The translations under genes were made by a program, and so were the position numbers. Source: Ifrita kowaldi (Eukaryota > Chordata > Aves > Passeriformes > Cinclosomatidae). From it: a DNA stretch of 64,000 bases. Each line of letters opens with the position of its first letter. The first letter of the stretch is position 1. Of the stretch, positions 15,201 through 27,250 are shown piece after piece. A model generated the notes under the pieces. The model saw only the letters and a list, made by a program, of their open reading frames with translations, had not been told where the DNA came from and made no database searches. The DNA lies in the NCBI GenBank assembly GCA_013398055.1, contig VZRS01002411.1:441529-505528 (forward strand), written 5' to 3'.

Positions 15201-18200
15201 CCTCTTCCTGGCATGAACAGACTCAGCTCTAACTGAACCAAGTCTGCAGCAGCAACGCTGCACTGAAAGTCCATAGTAGAAAACTAAGCATTTTGTTTAC
15301 TTAGGAAACTCCTCAACAGATGCAAACATATGATAAGCACATGATTTTACCAACTACCTACTCACATTTGTGACTTATTCTGGGGAAACCTTCATTAAGA
15401 TGTTGATTACAACTTTGCTGAAGTGAAACCTGGCCTGCACTAGAATTTAAACTATAATCTGTTTGGCTTCATTTTATCTCAAAAGAAGCTCTGTTTGAAC
15501 TGGCAAATTGCTTCCTCAAAGACAGCAGAAGAGAAGTTTTTGTGACTTCTTCTCCCTGAGTAATGATTTCATTTAATTACACAAGCTAGGAGGCTTTGAG
15601 AGATTTATGCAAAAGTCACTGCTCTCCTCCTTTTCTGGGGTTTTGAGGCATGGCGCAGTCCTACAGTGCCCAACCTGGTTATCAATCTCAAGATTTCCAT
15701 AGAAATATCAAACTCTAGATGAAAAACCTCAAACTGCAAAAACACTTTCCCCAGTAGCAAGTAGTTCTTCAGCTGCTTCTCACTGACTCATTAGTTCCAT
15801 CAGTGAGCCATGCAACAATTTTTAAAAGTTGGTTTAAAATTAAAACAGTGTTAAATGAAGAAGTGGAATGCTTTAAAGGAAGTAGTGAAAAACACATTCT
15901 CAAGTAAAAAATGGCATTTAAGTGAGAAAGTGTCAGTCTGGCTTTACTGCAATTAGCTCTGTTACGTAGGGACAAAGTAGCATCACATTTTCTAAATAGA
16001 GTAAGATTGGTATTTGTTCTCTGCAATACAAGCTTTCTTTCCTATTCACACTTTCCAATCAAAGAATCAGTAAATAATGAGCCCACATAATGCCTGATCT
16101 ACAAAGTCATTACAAAACACCTGCTCTAGCAACTAACAATGATTTGGGGCACTCCAGTTAACACAAGTCAGCTCTCAAAATTATTCTCCAGGACAGTGCT
16201 TTTAGAACTTAATATTCAAATGTCCAAAACATCTTGCCAGAAAATATCAAATGCTCTAGCCCACTGATCCTCAGGCTTGACAGTAAAGACAATGCCTTCG
16301 TCGTAACATTTTTTCCAAAAAAATGAAAATTAATAAAAGTCTGGCATTTACGTCCAAAAAAAAAAAAAAAAACCAACCAAACCAAGAGCAAATCTGATAA
16401 CTGGCTCCCTTTTGAATGACTTCTTTCACAGTCCAGGTACAGTAAGACAAGTCTGAGATACGCAAGTTAAAAGATTGTAAGACCAACACCAAAGATTAAA
16501 AAGAAACCCAGACAGATGAAAAAACCACTAAATCTAACCCCACAGCTTTTCACACCCAGGATTCTCACAAGATACAAGACACTGGTCAGCAGCTTAAGAT
16601 TCAAATTAAAGAAGTAGTTTAGCAAGCTGAATCCAGCTTGGTCTCCTTACACTTAAGCAAAAAATGTTTGCATTCAGGCATGCTGCCACACTGTTCTACA
16701 CACCAAAGATAAGAAACAAGCATTTTTGAAAAAAGGAAGTTACTATTTTTCATTTGGTACTTGCCCAGACTGAATCAGGAGATTGGGTTTAGACTCAAGA
16801 GTTAGCCCACAAATCCATCAAGACAACATGAATCCATAGGCATACACCCACACACAACACGAATAAGTGTTTTAAAATAAACATACAGTTTTCAGGCTAC
16901 ATCTGTCATTTTTACACTGCTTGTACATTTTTAATAATTTTAACTAAAGAAATCCCTAAAGCAAAAAGGTAAGTAATGTGATGACCTGACCCAACTGCCA
17001 GAGAAGGCAAAAATATACCCCAAACCATTGTTTGGCTCCAATTCCCACATCAGAGCTAGAATCATTGAATGATTTGGATTGACAGGGATTTCAGAGGATC
17101 GCATGGCCAAACACCCTATTTAAAGCTGATTTGAAATGGACCCATGAGGATGATGGGGTCAACTGCTTCCAGAACAGAGCTTCTACAGACACATTCATTG
17201 CCCTTTAGAAACAGTCTTGCCTTAGGTCGCTTCACGTATCTGTGAGTTTTCTTCTGGAGTGTTCAACTTTTACTTCATGGAATTATTTCCCATCCAAGTT
17301 TCTACTTAATAAAAATCTCTTTCCTAGGTGCTTAGTCTCCTTCCTTCCATCAGGAGGCAGGAAGACATTGATGGCATCTCCAGTCAAGCATATGACTAGC
17401 AAATACATGATCTCCAGCCACATAACTGAGCTTAAGGCACTCAGGGGATGTTGCAGGCAGACTGACAGGCAGGTGTGTCTCCCAATGCTCTGCACCTTCC
17501 TACTCTTGCCTATTTGAAACAAGTATAATACTTGTTCTCTTCTCTGCTTTTTCACACCTTGAAGCTAATACCCATCACAAGAACCTTAGAATGGTTAACT
17601 TGTCATTTGAAGGCCAGAGGACAGCGTGATATTTAAAGGCACTTGAGCCCTCTAGGCTTTGGCTCCCCTCATCTCATGCTACATCATCTAGTCTTGCCCT
17701 GCAAAGAAAACACCGTATTTGTGCCAGGTAAGAGAACAATTTGGTATGGCTAGGTAACAAGTTCAACAGAGTTGCATATTTAGATTTATGCCCATGAGAT
17801 GAGGAGTGTTGTGCAATGAATGCTGAGAAAGGCTGACATGGAGATTTGTTAGCAAGGACTGCAAATGATGGTAAACATTGACCATAAATGTTAGTTAATT
17901 CTGATGGAAAAAAAAAAACAAAAAAACAACAAAACAAAAGTGGTGCAAGAGAAAGAGAGAATGCAAAAGAAAAACACTCAGAGTCTAGCTGGGGAAAACA
18001 CTGACAGTTTCCCCGCTCCTAGGGACAGGGAGGTCTCTCCAGTGCAGGCAGGGAAAGTGCAGATGAGAAAGCAATGTATATTTTGCCATGCTTTTTCCCC
18101 GGCACTACACTTTTATCATCAGACTTCATCAAACATCCTGCTCTTGTTGCTTCCCCTGACCATATCTTACAACTGTGCTGACTGAAATACATTAATCAGG

Positions 18201-21200
18201 TGGAAATGAAGCACATTCACTGGGCATTCAGCTTCTGTGCACATCTATGACTGCCCAATACTTAGCAAGGAATTAAATGTCTTATCTGCTTTGCTGGGTC
18301 CTACATTTGGTTTTCTGGGATATAAACTCAAATCTACAAAACAAGAGGCAAGGAAAGCTGAGGGGGGAGTTCCCACACCAATTCTAGCTGCTTCCCATGA
18401 GAACGTGCCATACCAGTGCTATCAATATTTGCAGGTGCAAGGCCACCAAAGCAGCAATCTGAGAATAACAGCATGAAAACAAGAAACATGGAAAATACTG
18501 TCAAAGAAAGTCTGGAAAACATTGTATCAAGAGCTTCAGGGAAAAGTTACAGAAATGCAACAGCAGGCTAACAGCATTATGAATACTGAGGCCCTACGAA
18601 TGTTAAGGCAATGTGCAACAGGGAAAATTTATGCAAAGTTTATGTCTAAACTTTTGTAAACCCTTTGAAAAGAAACTGTGATGCTCCCAAAACCACAATA
18701 AGGGCGCAGATTATACCTATGCCTTCTTTCCTTACCTCACCTGGAAACTAGCAACATGGAGAAGAATTGTTTTTAAAAGTCATGTCTGATAAATATTATA
18801 GTGTGGAATTATTTGTGGAATATCTGTCAGAACACAAAACATCAGTGTTCAGTTTATGTAATTCAAACACACAAGTATAATATCAGTGCTTGAGAATTAA
18901 AGCCGGTTTAGGCCCCTCTCTCCTACAGCCAAATGACGTTTTTGGAAAGGCAGGCACTGGACACAACCAAAACCATATCAGATTTTCTTACAGAATTATT
19001 TCAACAATATTTAACTTGGTTACTTCTAGAGTGACACTGAATTTTACAAACCAAAAAAGAAAGATGAAAGATTGAAACCTGAAGAATAATCTATCTGGAA
19101 AGACACATTTGCAAAAATAAGATTTGAGCTCTTGGCAGAAATGCATGCATTTTAAGCACATTCATATGAGCAAATATAAATGCAAAAAAAATTTTTTATC
19201 ATTATAAACCTCACCTTTGAAAGGACATTTTTTGAATCAATGCTGTAGCCTTTAAGGCTCTCATGCAATTTCTGCAGGTGCTGCACAACTCTTCTTTGTT
19301 GCTCATCATTCTTCAGCTCTTCCTGCTTAATCAGAAAGTCATAATGTTCTAAAGGTCCATTGCAAACCAATAAGGCTCTGGCGTGAGCATCTGTAGGAGT
19401 ACCAGGGCCTGTCTTCTCATCTGCCTGAGCTGTGTAGGCTGTAAAAATAAAAGCAGCCAATTAATAGAGAAGTTTTGAAAAGCATCTCTTTATAAACAAC
19501 ACACATTCCTAACAGTTTACACAAAGACATATACATGACTTACCTATATAACCACTGCTTACCCCTTCATTTCTCATTAACTCAGTCTCTAACGTTACTC
19601 TAGTAGTATGTTTTAACATTCTTTTTTTTTATTAACAAGCACACATTCTAAAATGTCCAGCTAGAGAGTTGGTAATATTTGGATGAGCTGTTGCAAGGGA
19701 AGCTTTGACCTTTTTTTTGCCAAATTGGGGTAAAACCACGTAAAAATTCCAAAGTGCATTCCTCTAAATAGATAATCCTTCAGGTAAAACTTCAGAAAGT
19801 ATTTAAAAGTCAACAAACAAGACACCAAATCAGGAGTTCTGTAAGGAAGCTGAAAGACTCAAACACCACACTTAAGGCAAGGCAAGCCCTAGCTGTGAAG
19901 CCCTAAAACGCCACAGCCTGATCTACTGGCATTATCTTCTGCCTAGAAGAGATGGGGACAAGCCCAGGTAGGAGTACTGTCAGAAACAAGACATTAAAAA
20001 GAAAAAAGTCAGAATTGCTAGACATAACCAGGAAAGGAAAGAATGCACAAGTTTACAAAGAAGGCTTGCCAAATCATTAAGATCAGAAACAATGGCAGAC
20101 ACTGAAAAGTTTTTCAATGTCTTCTTTGCTTCCACTGTCATTTAACAGGTTAAGTATAACAAAGAAAAACATGATTTTTAGCAATGATAAAATAAATAAA
20201 TTTGAGTGTAGGAAAAACGCGTGCCAACGACTACATAGTTAGGTATTTTTAACCCTGTGAGCTCTAAGGAAATCCATTCCTAAATAGTTCAGGTAAGTTT
20301 CCCAAGCAACACAATGGCCTCTAACAGCTTTCTCTGAGGTCTCACTGAAGGCAGGTAAGATTCAAAAACACTAGGAAAATGAAAAAAAAAATTGTCTTTA
20401 AAAAGGAGAGAAAGATAAATCCAGAAATTTGTAGGTCAAACAACACAATTTCAGAACACCCAAAAATACTGGAACAACTACAAGAAGATTTTTTTTCTTT
20501 TAATAAAGCACTTAACATGGTAACAACATGAATAAAATGCAACATCAGCTCCTCAGGGACAATACCAGATCAACAAGTTTTCCTCTCTGATCAGGCATCA
20601 TGCTTAATGGGTGAAGGAAAAGCGTGTTAATTGCAGTACGGCTTTTGTCACATAGCATTGCCATCTATAAAGCAGGCAAGAAAGTTGCAAGTGAAAGTAC
20701 TTTTGAGCAGGTACAAAACAGCTGGAAAAGGGATATGTAATGAATAATTACTACAGTTAAACTAGGTGTATATCTGCAGTAGAGTTTCAGAGAGGGCTCA
20801 GGGTCTCATCTTGGTGCAACCCTGAATTTCCATCCATGCCATATATGGCAAGATAAAGTACACGGCCTGGGAACGCAAATAACAGAAAATCAGGAGAGGG
20901 CTGCACATACTCTGGAATGCAAGTAAATGCTGACAAACTGGACAAATAATCTAATACAAATAGGATGCAATTCAACGGGGACAAAGCATGATATTTAGAG
21001 GAAATAACTAACTCAGGAGATGGGGAACGACCAGCTAAAGAGTACCTCTGCAAAAAAGGATCCAAGGGCTACACTGGATCACAAACTGACAGTGAGACAA
21101 TATCATAACACTATTAGAGAAAAAATAAAATAAAATAAACACAAGTACTCCAATATAAATACACAAGGAAAAAAATCCCAAAACCTGTTCTATTCAAGGC

Positions 21201-24200
21201 TGGTATAGTCTGCCCTGGAAGACACTTTTCAATTTTCACATTGCACCTTATGAGAAGCATGAACCAAATGGGAGAGTAAATGGAGATTTAAAGGATTATT
21301 TTTTAAAATATGGGCCACAATCCACAAAGATGCCATAAAAGGCACAAAAAGAATTTTAAATAAATAGATAGACAGATAGAAAAGAGAAGGATAAAACTGA
21401 ACTATTAGATCAAATTATGTTTATTTATTGCAAGTAACAGTTTCTAAATAAAAAGACAGTCACTGTTTATATCTGCAGTCAATAACTGCACCAAATTCTC
21501 TGATTCCTAAAGGAACTGAGTTACTGCTTTGAATTAAGAGTAATTAGCTCATCCCTATCTAAAGAGATGACATAAAGTTGAGTTCAAAGTCTGTTATTGC
21601 AAAAATTTGAGTAAAACCTGCAGAGAAGAAAAACATATAGCTGTCTCCAGATGCGTACAGGGTACTGAGAAAAGAAAGGAAATTGTATTTATACAGATAT
21701 CTTAATAACTGTAATTAAGGTAGTGAAATAGATTAATAGTCTAGAAGCTGTAAAACTCCCAGTGATGTGTGGTGAATTTTAAAAATAAGTTTGATGAAAA
21801 TCTGTCAGAAACAGGTCAGCAAAACCTGACCTGCCTCTGAAGGGAAGGGGAAAAGGCATCGATCACACAATTATGGAATGGCTTGGGTTGGAAGGGAGCT
21901 GAAGTATCACCTACATCCAGCACTCCTGCCATGGGCAGGGACACCTTCCACTAGACCAGGTTGCTCAGATGATCTCTCAAAATTTTTTCATCTTGTTTTC
22001 CAGCATTCCACTCCCAAAAAAAGCCAACCTCATTCCTGTGATCCATACCTCTGAAACTATCTGTGCCTTTGCAATACGTAGAAGTTGATGGCTCCAAGAG
22101 CTCCAGTGTGCCCCCTCATACCTATAAATCCATGAGTTCCTACTTCTCACAACAGGATCAAAGGAAAAAAAAAAAAAAAAAGCTGATTTAGGGATAAGAA
22201 AGGGTTTGTGGCTCATAACCTTCCTGGCCATGGACAAAGCACACCAGTAGGACTCCACAGAAGTATGGGGTTTGTCTCAGATTACATGTACTCACAGCTA
22301 GCCATCCTGGGAGTGGAAGAAATTCTCTGTCATTAATGCATGACAGAGATGGAGACTACGCCCAAATGGCCACAGAAGGTGTCCTGGCACAAATCACTCA
22401 TTGTTCTCCTAAAATAGTACTGAACACTGAGATTTAAATATGATGGGGTATGCTATAGTACACTGCCAGGAGACACCCAGTAACTGGTTAAGTGATAACC
22501 TCACACCTGTAGCTGCAAAACAAAGGCAGATGCTACTGAAGAGCACGTGGGGGTTGTAGAGATAAGTCAACAGAAGGCAGCTATACAAGTGATAAACTAT
22601 TCTAAGAGACAGAAAAAAACATGCACCTTCCATTCTAACCTGCATTTTGTGGAACAGATTGCAAAATCAATCACTCAACTACACGAATCACCTGCAATTC
22701 AGTGCACTAACTGTAGTCCTACAGTCCTCTTCTCCAATTGAAAAATACAGGTTTTCATTTATCTCTTACTGTTTCATTGTCTAATCTTTGTATTACAGAA
22801 ACTGCAACTCAATTTTTATTAGCTCTCTTCAGAAATCTTTAAGTCTCACACACAGAAAAAGTGTCTTTTATACCTATGAAGTATTCCAGATACAACTATA
22901 GAAAAGCACAGCATCAGTTCACTGTTCACTTAGTTTTACACAGAACAGGGTAAAACTAGACATGTGGTTATCCATAACCTACCTTTCCCACCTTCAGGGT
23001 GCAGGACAGTGTTGAATGTTACCACATTTAACCTGACATTCCCTGCTTCTTTAGATGTGACACCAAAGCGCAACTTTTTCTTAAATTCCTGTTCCCAAAA
23101 CATACACATGTAAGCATAATCTCACTTTATTTCAAACCATATAATCAGCTCTTTGCATTTGCCTTTCTGCTTGCCCATATGAGGATCACAGACACAGCTG
23201 CAGTGAAGACCTACTGTGATACACCCAAAAAAAAGAAAGAAATTGGAGGGGAAAATCTCACCAAGGCAAATAAAACTTATTAAAAAAATGCCAATCTGGA
23301 ATTATAAAAAATTTCTTTCAAGTGGGGGACTTAAGATACATTCAGTAAACTGACATTAATTTACCACTGCAAAGATAATTAATGCCTACATAAAAATACA
23401 AAAACTGTTCTTAACTCCAGGGACTTCCTGCCCTGGAAAAGAGCAGCAAATTGGAAACTGATCAGTGTGTTGCTGAGTTTTTCTACTGCCACTTAGAACT
23501 GATGTCTGAGATGACACAGAAAAAGGCATGCAAGTTTCAACGACACAGCTTATGAAAGTAACAGTCACTTCTGAGGCAGGCACTGGAGTTATTTATGGAA
23601 GAAGACAAATTGAAATGGAAGTTGGGTTGTGGCATACCAAAACTGATCCTGACAGCAGCCAAGAGGTTGAGAGCACAGAAGGGTAACCAAAGTAAGAGAC
23701 AGAGAATTAACACTTTCCCCTTCCACTGTACTGTAATGGTTAATTACTGTTTGTCTTAAAAATAAAGAATATTTCCAAACTAGAGTTGTGCAAGAACTGC
23801 ATCTAAACCGAATTCATGTAGGTTACAACTGCACCAAAATCAAGTACCCCAAAATCACCCAAGTGCCACCTTTGCTGACAGTCATAATCAAGAAGCTGGA
23901 ATAGCTTCTACTAAATCAGTGTTAATACATGGTACAAGGATCACATCTGTGTCATTACTGCTCTGCCAGCACAATCTGCTTTGTGAGCTTTTCACAAACC
24001 CTGGAATTTGTGCGGAGAGAAGAAAAAAAAAGTAATAGAAACCAACTTTTAAAAATTGTCATGTTTTCAATAATCCAAGCTGAAGTTCAGAATATTACTT
24101 TGGGTCACAATGAAGCCAAACTGCTTCAAACCTTGAAACTCTTATTGTAAAGCTGCTAAAACTGTCTACAAAACACAAGTGCCATGACAGCAAAAGAGGA

Positions 24201-26405
24201 CTTGGACATCAGAGGGCACTTGCATCAACAGGCAGATGGTGGTATCAGAGACCTTCCCACACTCAAGATTAAGCAGAAGACACCACAGTGAGGAGGAAGG
24301 GCAAGGGTACAGTCTTGTACCTCCAATGGTTATTTTCCTGCGTGAAAATAGGAGCAAAGGTAGCAAAAGATCAGAAATTATTCTTTTTTCCATGCTAGTA
24401 CCTGTAAACAATAACAATGTCCTCTTGTCTCATCTTTTATTAAATATATATGCAAGTTTCGCAGAATCTGTCTCAAACAGGTAAATTGCCCCATGATGTA
24501 CAAGGATTTGGATAAATTAAACACGTATTAAAGTTAAGCACATGAATAAACCTGCAGAAGAACAAAGACTTGTCATGTAAGCTTCTTGGGAAAGAGATCA
24601 TGTGCTAGGTATAAAGCTAAAAATACATTTATAGTCCTATAATAAACAAATGCTCCTTTCAAAATATTGTACAATGATCAATGACAAGAATGTAAAAGAA
24701 GAAAATCTGAAAAAATTATTTACTTTCCAGTGCTTAACAGCAAGCTTAAAAAGTCAAAATCCAACTAACCATATTGGGGGGGGGGCATACACACACTAAG
24801 TTATCTGCACTAATTGAAAATGTTAGGTCAATATCATGTAAAATTCATAAAAGCCCCACACTTGCTGAAATTAGTATTTTGAACCAGAAACAGCAGATTG
24901 CAGCTAAGCCATAAGGACAAGGACTTGCAGTGTTGTCTCATTATATGACCTTAGATGAATCATCGAAGGCGGTTCATTAGGGCAGCACATGAAACAGTAT
25001 CTTCTAGAGAAATGTGAGTTGGAACTGGCATTCTGCTTTTTGCATACGTGCCTGATAGGTTATTCTGAAAGAAAATTACTTGCATTTTTTCCATGCACAC
25101 CCCATTTAACAACCTGACCTATAGATAGATGTAAGTAGGGAAAGACAAGAGAAATGCATCAGTGAAATTGGAACTTTACACAGATACTACTTGTCAAGTA
25201 TTTTAATTAAGGGAAAGGTACAAAACTGTGGAAAGCAAACCACAAAAACAAAGAAAATACTATAAACCAGTGATCATAAAAACAAGATTATAAATAAATT
25301 CCATGATGGCAGCCCATCCCTGCAGCCTGACATCCTCAACCATACACAAGGACTACCTGTCCCTTAACATGGAAGATGACAAACTATGACTAAAGCCACT
25401 GGATTTGCTCTGACAACTTTTTCTAAATTCTAGTGTGTTGGTTATAAACAACAAACTACACCAAGTCCAAGTGTTAGACCAATAGCTAATAAAACACATA
25501 CAACTACAGTACCAATTGCAGTGCTTGTCTGTTTTTCTTAGGATGTATAAATATTGTACAATCACAACATGATGTGTGGATGTGAACATTTATCAATCCT
25601 GGGAGCCACCAGTCACCAGCCGAATTCTCACACTTTTGCCAGAGTGGCAGAGGACGAAGAGTTCTCACTAAAGAAAAAAGACCTCTGCTCCTAACCTAAG
25701 CCTCGAGTTAACAAAACCTCGTAAATTTGTGTACTGAACCAACTTTCGAAGCAAGGCTGTGATGACAGAGCACAGCTGCCGTTCGTTAAACACCGGAGGG
25801 TCCTTGAGGCAGAACAGTCCCTTAGACACCCTAAAGCCCGGCCACAGCGCTGGCAGCCACCGGCGCACTCGCCGAGCGCCCGCTGCAGCCGCAAGCCTTT
25901 AACCAGGCAGCGCACCGCAGCCCTACGGCCCGGGGGAAAGCGGCATCACCAACTCGGGAGGCGACGAGCCCCCTTCGCGGGTCCCCCAGGGGACCGGGGG
26001 CGACTGCCGGTGCCACCCCGGCAGGCGGATCCTCTCCGGGGCTGGGTCGCGGACAAGCCCAGGCCGGGGAATCAGAGGACACCGGCAGGTCATGGCAAAG
26101 CGGCGGGGCCTGTGCGTGTCCCAGCTGTTGCCGCCTGCCCCGCCCGGCACCGGCACCCACCTCCCCTCCGCCGGGGACAGACCATGGGCACGACGGGGAG
26201 GGGAGGCCCGCACCGGCTCCTGCGACCGCTCCTCGGTGCCCTCCCTGCGCGGTGCCCCGGCAGCCTGTCGCCCGCCCGGGGCCAGCGAGCCCCGGAGAGC
26301 CGCGGCGGCGGCACTGACCTCTGTGCGGCGGGAGCAGGCGGGCGCGGCGCCCCAGAGCCCGCAGNGGCAGCACGCAGTAGCCAAGGGCGACACAAGGGCC
26401 GCCAT
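161..26405 (-). CDS. AFG1L: AFG1L (LACE1), mitochondrial AFG1-family AAA+ ATPase; 5' seven coding exons, 3' end outside window
   Basis: Spliced gene on the minus strand with coding exons 26319-26405, 19215-19438, 10627-10678, 9920-10021, 8494-8624, 3171-3270 and 161-219. Joined, they give about 252 residues, against roughly 480 for the human protein, so the C-terminal half is off the left edge. Visible motifs are Walker A (GDVGTGKT, about residues 119-126, split across exons 3 and 4), Walker B (LLCFDEF, about 192-198) and a sensor-1-like ATSNRPP (about 225-231). The short N-terminus, with few acidic residues, fits a mitochondrial presequence. From the family (yeast Afg1, bacterial ZapE), it is a matrix or inner-membrane ATPase involved in turnover of respiratory-chain subunits; that role is known from orthologues, not seen here. 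Exons 2 to 7 join in phase. Exon 1 does not join to exon 2 as written and contains an N at 26365. SNX3 lies upstream in the opposite direction, as in other vertebrates. Confidence 0.95.
220..3170 (-). other. AFG1L intron 6
   Basis: AT-rich intron. I see no gene or recognisable transposon. It holds a short perfect inverted repeat at 2597-2615, described separately. Short open frames inside it have no coding character. Confidence 0.85.
3171..3270 (-). CDS. AFG1L: AFG1L coding exon 6 (sensor region)
   Basis: 100 nt from acceptor CTTCTCAG|GTCACT to donor CAGAAG|GTAAAA. It encodes VTDIADAMILKQLFENLFQN followed by GVVVVATSNRPPE. The TSNRPP motif is the typical post-Walker-B sensor-1 strand of AFG1/ZapE proteins. 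Phase 0 in, phase 1 out. Confidence 0.96.
3271..8493 (-). other. AFG1L intron 5
   Basis: A 5.2-kb AT-rich intron with several A-rich tracts (about 4110-4150, 5135-5165 and 5465-5487). No exon or recognised repeat family. The longest open frames (complement of 3927-4334 and 6979-7311) are low-complexity or lack similarity to anything I know. Confidence 0.8.
8494..8624 (-). CDS. AFG1L: AFG1L coding exon 5 (Walker B)
   Basis: 131 nt from acceptor CATCTAAG to donor TTTCAG|GTAAGA. It encodes RIHRLKQNLPKRKAGF, a conserved AKSYDPIAPVAEEI segment and the Walker B strand LLCFDEFQ. The aspartate-glutamate pair needed for ATP hydrolysis is intact. Phase 1 in, phase 0 out. Confidence 0.96.
8625..9919 (-). 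other. AFG1L intron 4
   Basis: A 1.3-kb AT-rich intron with nothing recognisable in it. The next intron (10022-10626) is only 605 bp and equally plain. Confidence 0.85.
9920..10021 (-). CDS. AFG1L: AFG1L coding exon 4 (Walker A, second half)
   Basis: 102 nt from acceptor TTTGAAG|GCACAG to donor CACCAGA|GTAAGT. It encodes GTGKTMVMDMFYSHLE and then a basic VERKKRVHFHGFMLDVHQ segment. The catalytic lysine and threonine of the P-loop are present. Phase 1 in, phase 1 out. Confidence 0.95.
10627..10678 (-). CDS. AFG1L: AFG1L coding exon 3 (Walker A, first half)
   Basis: A 52-nt micro-exon between acceptor GACTTGCAG and donor GTTG|GTAAGT. It encodes LFAKTKPPKGLYVYGDV plus the first base of the next glycine. 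The Walker A loop is completed by exon 4. Confidence 0.95.
14262..14283 (+). repeat. (TG)n microsatellite
   Basis: A short TG run with one interruption, in AFG1L intron 2. Confidence 0.85.
17062..17200 (-). mobile_element. Possible decayed CR1 3'-end fragment
   Basis: The start of the block follows the reverse complement of the CR1 3' end (roughly an AATCATNGAATGNTTTGG pattern, then AGGGA and TCAGAGGATC). Divergence is high and the rest is not clearly CR1. Confidence 0.4.
19215..19438 (-). CDS. AFG1L: AFG1L coding exon 2
   Basis: Acceptor TTTTTACAG and donor AAAG|GTGAGG bound 224 nt. It encodes the family's N-terminal region, with the recognisable stretch GPLEHYDFLIKQEELKNDEQ followed by the QRRVVQHLQKLHESLKGYSI helix. 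The exon enters in phase 1 and leaves in phase 0. A more distal in-frame methionine on the complement of 19460 is intronic. Confidence 0.95.
19439..26318 (-). other. AFG1L intron 1
   Basis: A 6.9-kb intron between the CpG-island exon 1 and exon 2. It contains one short CR1 fragment (21870-21968), A runs (for example 22166-22183) and a G run near 24776-24785. No additional exon is supported. Confidence 0.8.
21870..21968 (-). mobile_element. CR1 LINE 3'-end fragment
   Basis: Plus-strand text reads as the reverse complement of a CR1 3' terminus. It has the TGGAATGGCTTGGGTTGGAA motif, the CCTGCCATGGGCAGGGACAC block and the CCACTAGACCAGGTTGCTCA block. It is a typical 5'-truncated CR1 of about 100 bp in AFG1L intron 1. 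Confidence 0.9.
26319..26405 (-). CDS. AFG1L: AFG1L coding exon 1
   Basis: Starts at the ATG on the complement of 26403-26405, inside a CpG island and in a strong Kozak context (G at +4). It encodes about 29 residues beginning MAALVSPLATACC and ends at donor GAG|GTCAGT. The alanine- and cysteine-rich, arginine-containing, nearly acid-free stretch suits a mitochondrial targeting sequence and resembles the start of human AFG1L. As written the exon is 87 nt and ends in phase 0, but exon 2 needs a phase-1 donor. The N at 26365 probably hides a missing base or bases. I found no alternative donor downstream that fixes the phase. Confidence 0.75.
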
Positions 26406-26408
26406 CTT
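26398..26408 (-). promoter_or_regulatory. YY1-type motif over the AFG1L start codon
   Basis: The minus strand reads AAGATGGCGGC, a match to the YY1 consensus, with the ATG being the initiation codon. YY1 sites just downstream of the start site are common in TATA-less housekeeping and mitochondrial genes. Function here is inferred. Confidence 0.6.
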
Positions 26409-26523
26409 CCCTGCCCGGGGGCGGTGGCGGCGAGGGCGCGGGGCGCGCTGGGAAATGGAGTCCCGCGGAGCTGTGGGGGCGCTCGGGCGCGGTCGGTGCT
26501 GAGCGAGCCGCTCCCGCCTGAGT

Positions 26524-27250
26524 CACGGAATCACAGGGTCGATTAGATTGGAAAAAAACCTTGGAGATCATCGAGTCCAAACCGTGACCTAACACCACCA
26601 TGTCGACTAGACCATGGCACTAAGTGCCACGTCCAGTCTTTCTTGAAAACCTCCAGGGACGGTGACTCCATCACCTCCCTCGGCAGCACATTCCAATATC
26701 TAATCACCCTTTCTGTGGAGAAATTCCTCCTGATGTCCAACCTAAACCTCTCCTGGCGCAGCGTGAGGCTGTGTCTTCTCATCCTGTCAGTGGTTGCCTG
26801 GGACAAGAGGCCGACGCTCACCTGGCTAAAACCTCGTTTCGGGAAGTTATAGAGAGGAGCTGGAGCCACCTTTTCTCCAGGCTGAACAACCCCAGATCCC
26901 TCAGCTGCTGCTCACAGGACTTGTGCTCCAGACCCTTCACCAGCTTCATTGCCCTTCTCTGGACTCTCTCCAGGCCCTCAGTGTCCTTCTTGTAGTGAGG
27001 GACCCAGAACCAAACACAGCATTTGAGGTGCAGCGTCACCAGGGCTGCTCGCTGTACAGGTGACACACTGTACACAGGTACAGGGACAATCACTGCCCTG
27101 GTCCTGCTGGCCACGCTATTGCTGATACAGGCCAGCAGGCCATTGTCCTCCTTGGCCACCTGGGCATACACTGGCTCTTGTTCAGCTGCTGTTGACCAGC
27201 ACCCCCAGGTCCTTTGCTGGTCCCTGGCTCCTTTCCCCTCTCTTTGCCCC
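26524..27250 (-). mobile_element. CR1 LINE, 5'-truncated, with decayed ORF2 3' end
   Basis: About 0.7 kb in minus orientation. The complement encodes recognisable CR1 ORF2 C-terminal text in two frames. One frame (about 26830-27180) has VPHYKKDTEGLERVQRRAMK and LVKGLEHKS, then LGLFSLEKR. The other (about 26600-26869) has RFRLDIRRNFSTERVIRYWN and LPREVMESPSLEVFKK. A frameshift separates them, so it is inactive. The element abuts the AFG1L CpG island. Confidence 0.93.

Larger units (their letters stand above)
10679..19214 (-). other. AFG1L intron 2
   Basis: An 8.5-kb AT-rich intron. It contains a (TG)n run at 14262-14283, an A run at about 16357-16372, and a badly decayed CR1-like segment near 17062-17200. 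No other gene or exon is supported. Confidence 0.8.
25850..26520. promoter_or_regulatory. AFG1L: CpG-island promoter of AFG1L
   Basis: A sharply GC- and CpG-rich block in otherwise AT-rich DNA, covering exon 1 and the start of intron 1. No TATA box is evident. A CR1 element begins immediately beyond its upstream edge (about 26524). Long open frames on both strands here are by-products of the GC content. Confidence 0.85.

Noticed and set aside
17242..17555. Overlapping open frames of about 90 codons on both strands
   Set aside because: They lie in AFG1L intron 2 downstream of a possible decayed CR1, with no protein similarity or splice signals.
26010..26546. Long open frames on both strands of the CpG island (up to about 250 codons)
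   Set aside because: GC-rich composition removes stop codons. Apart from the short AFG1L exon 1 there is no recognisable protein text and no splice logic for the rest.
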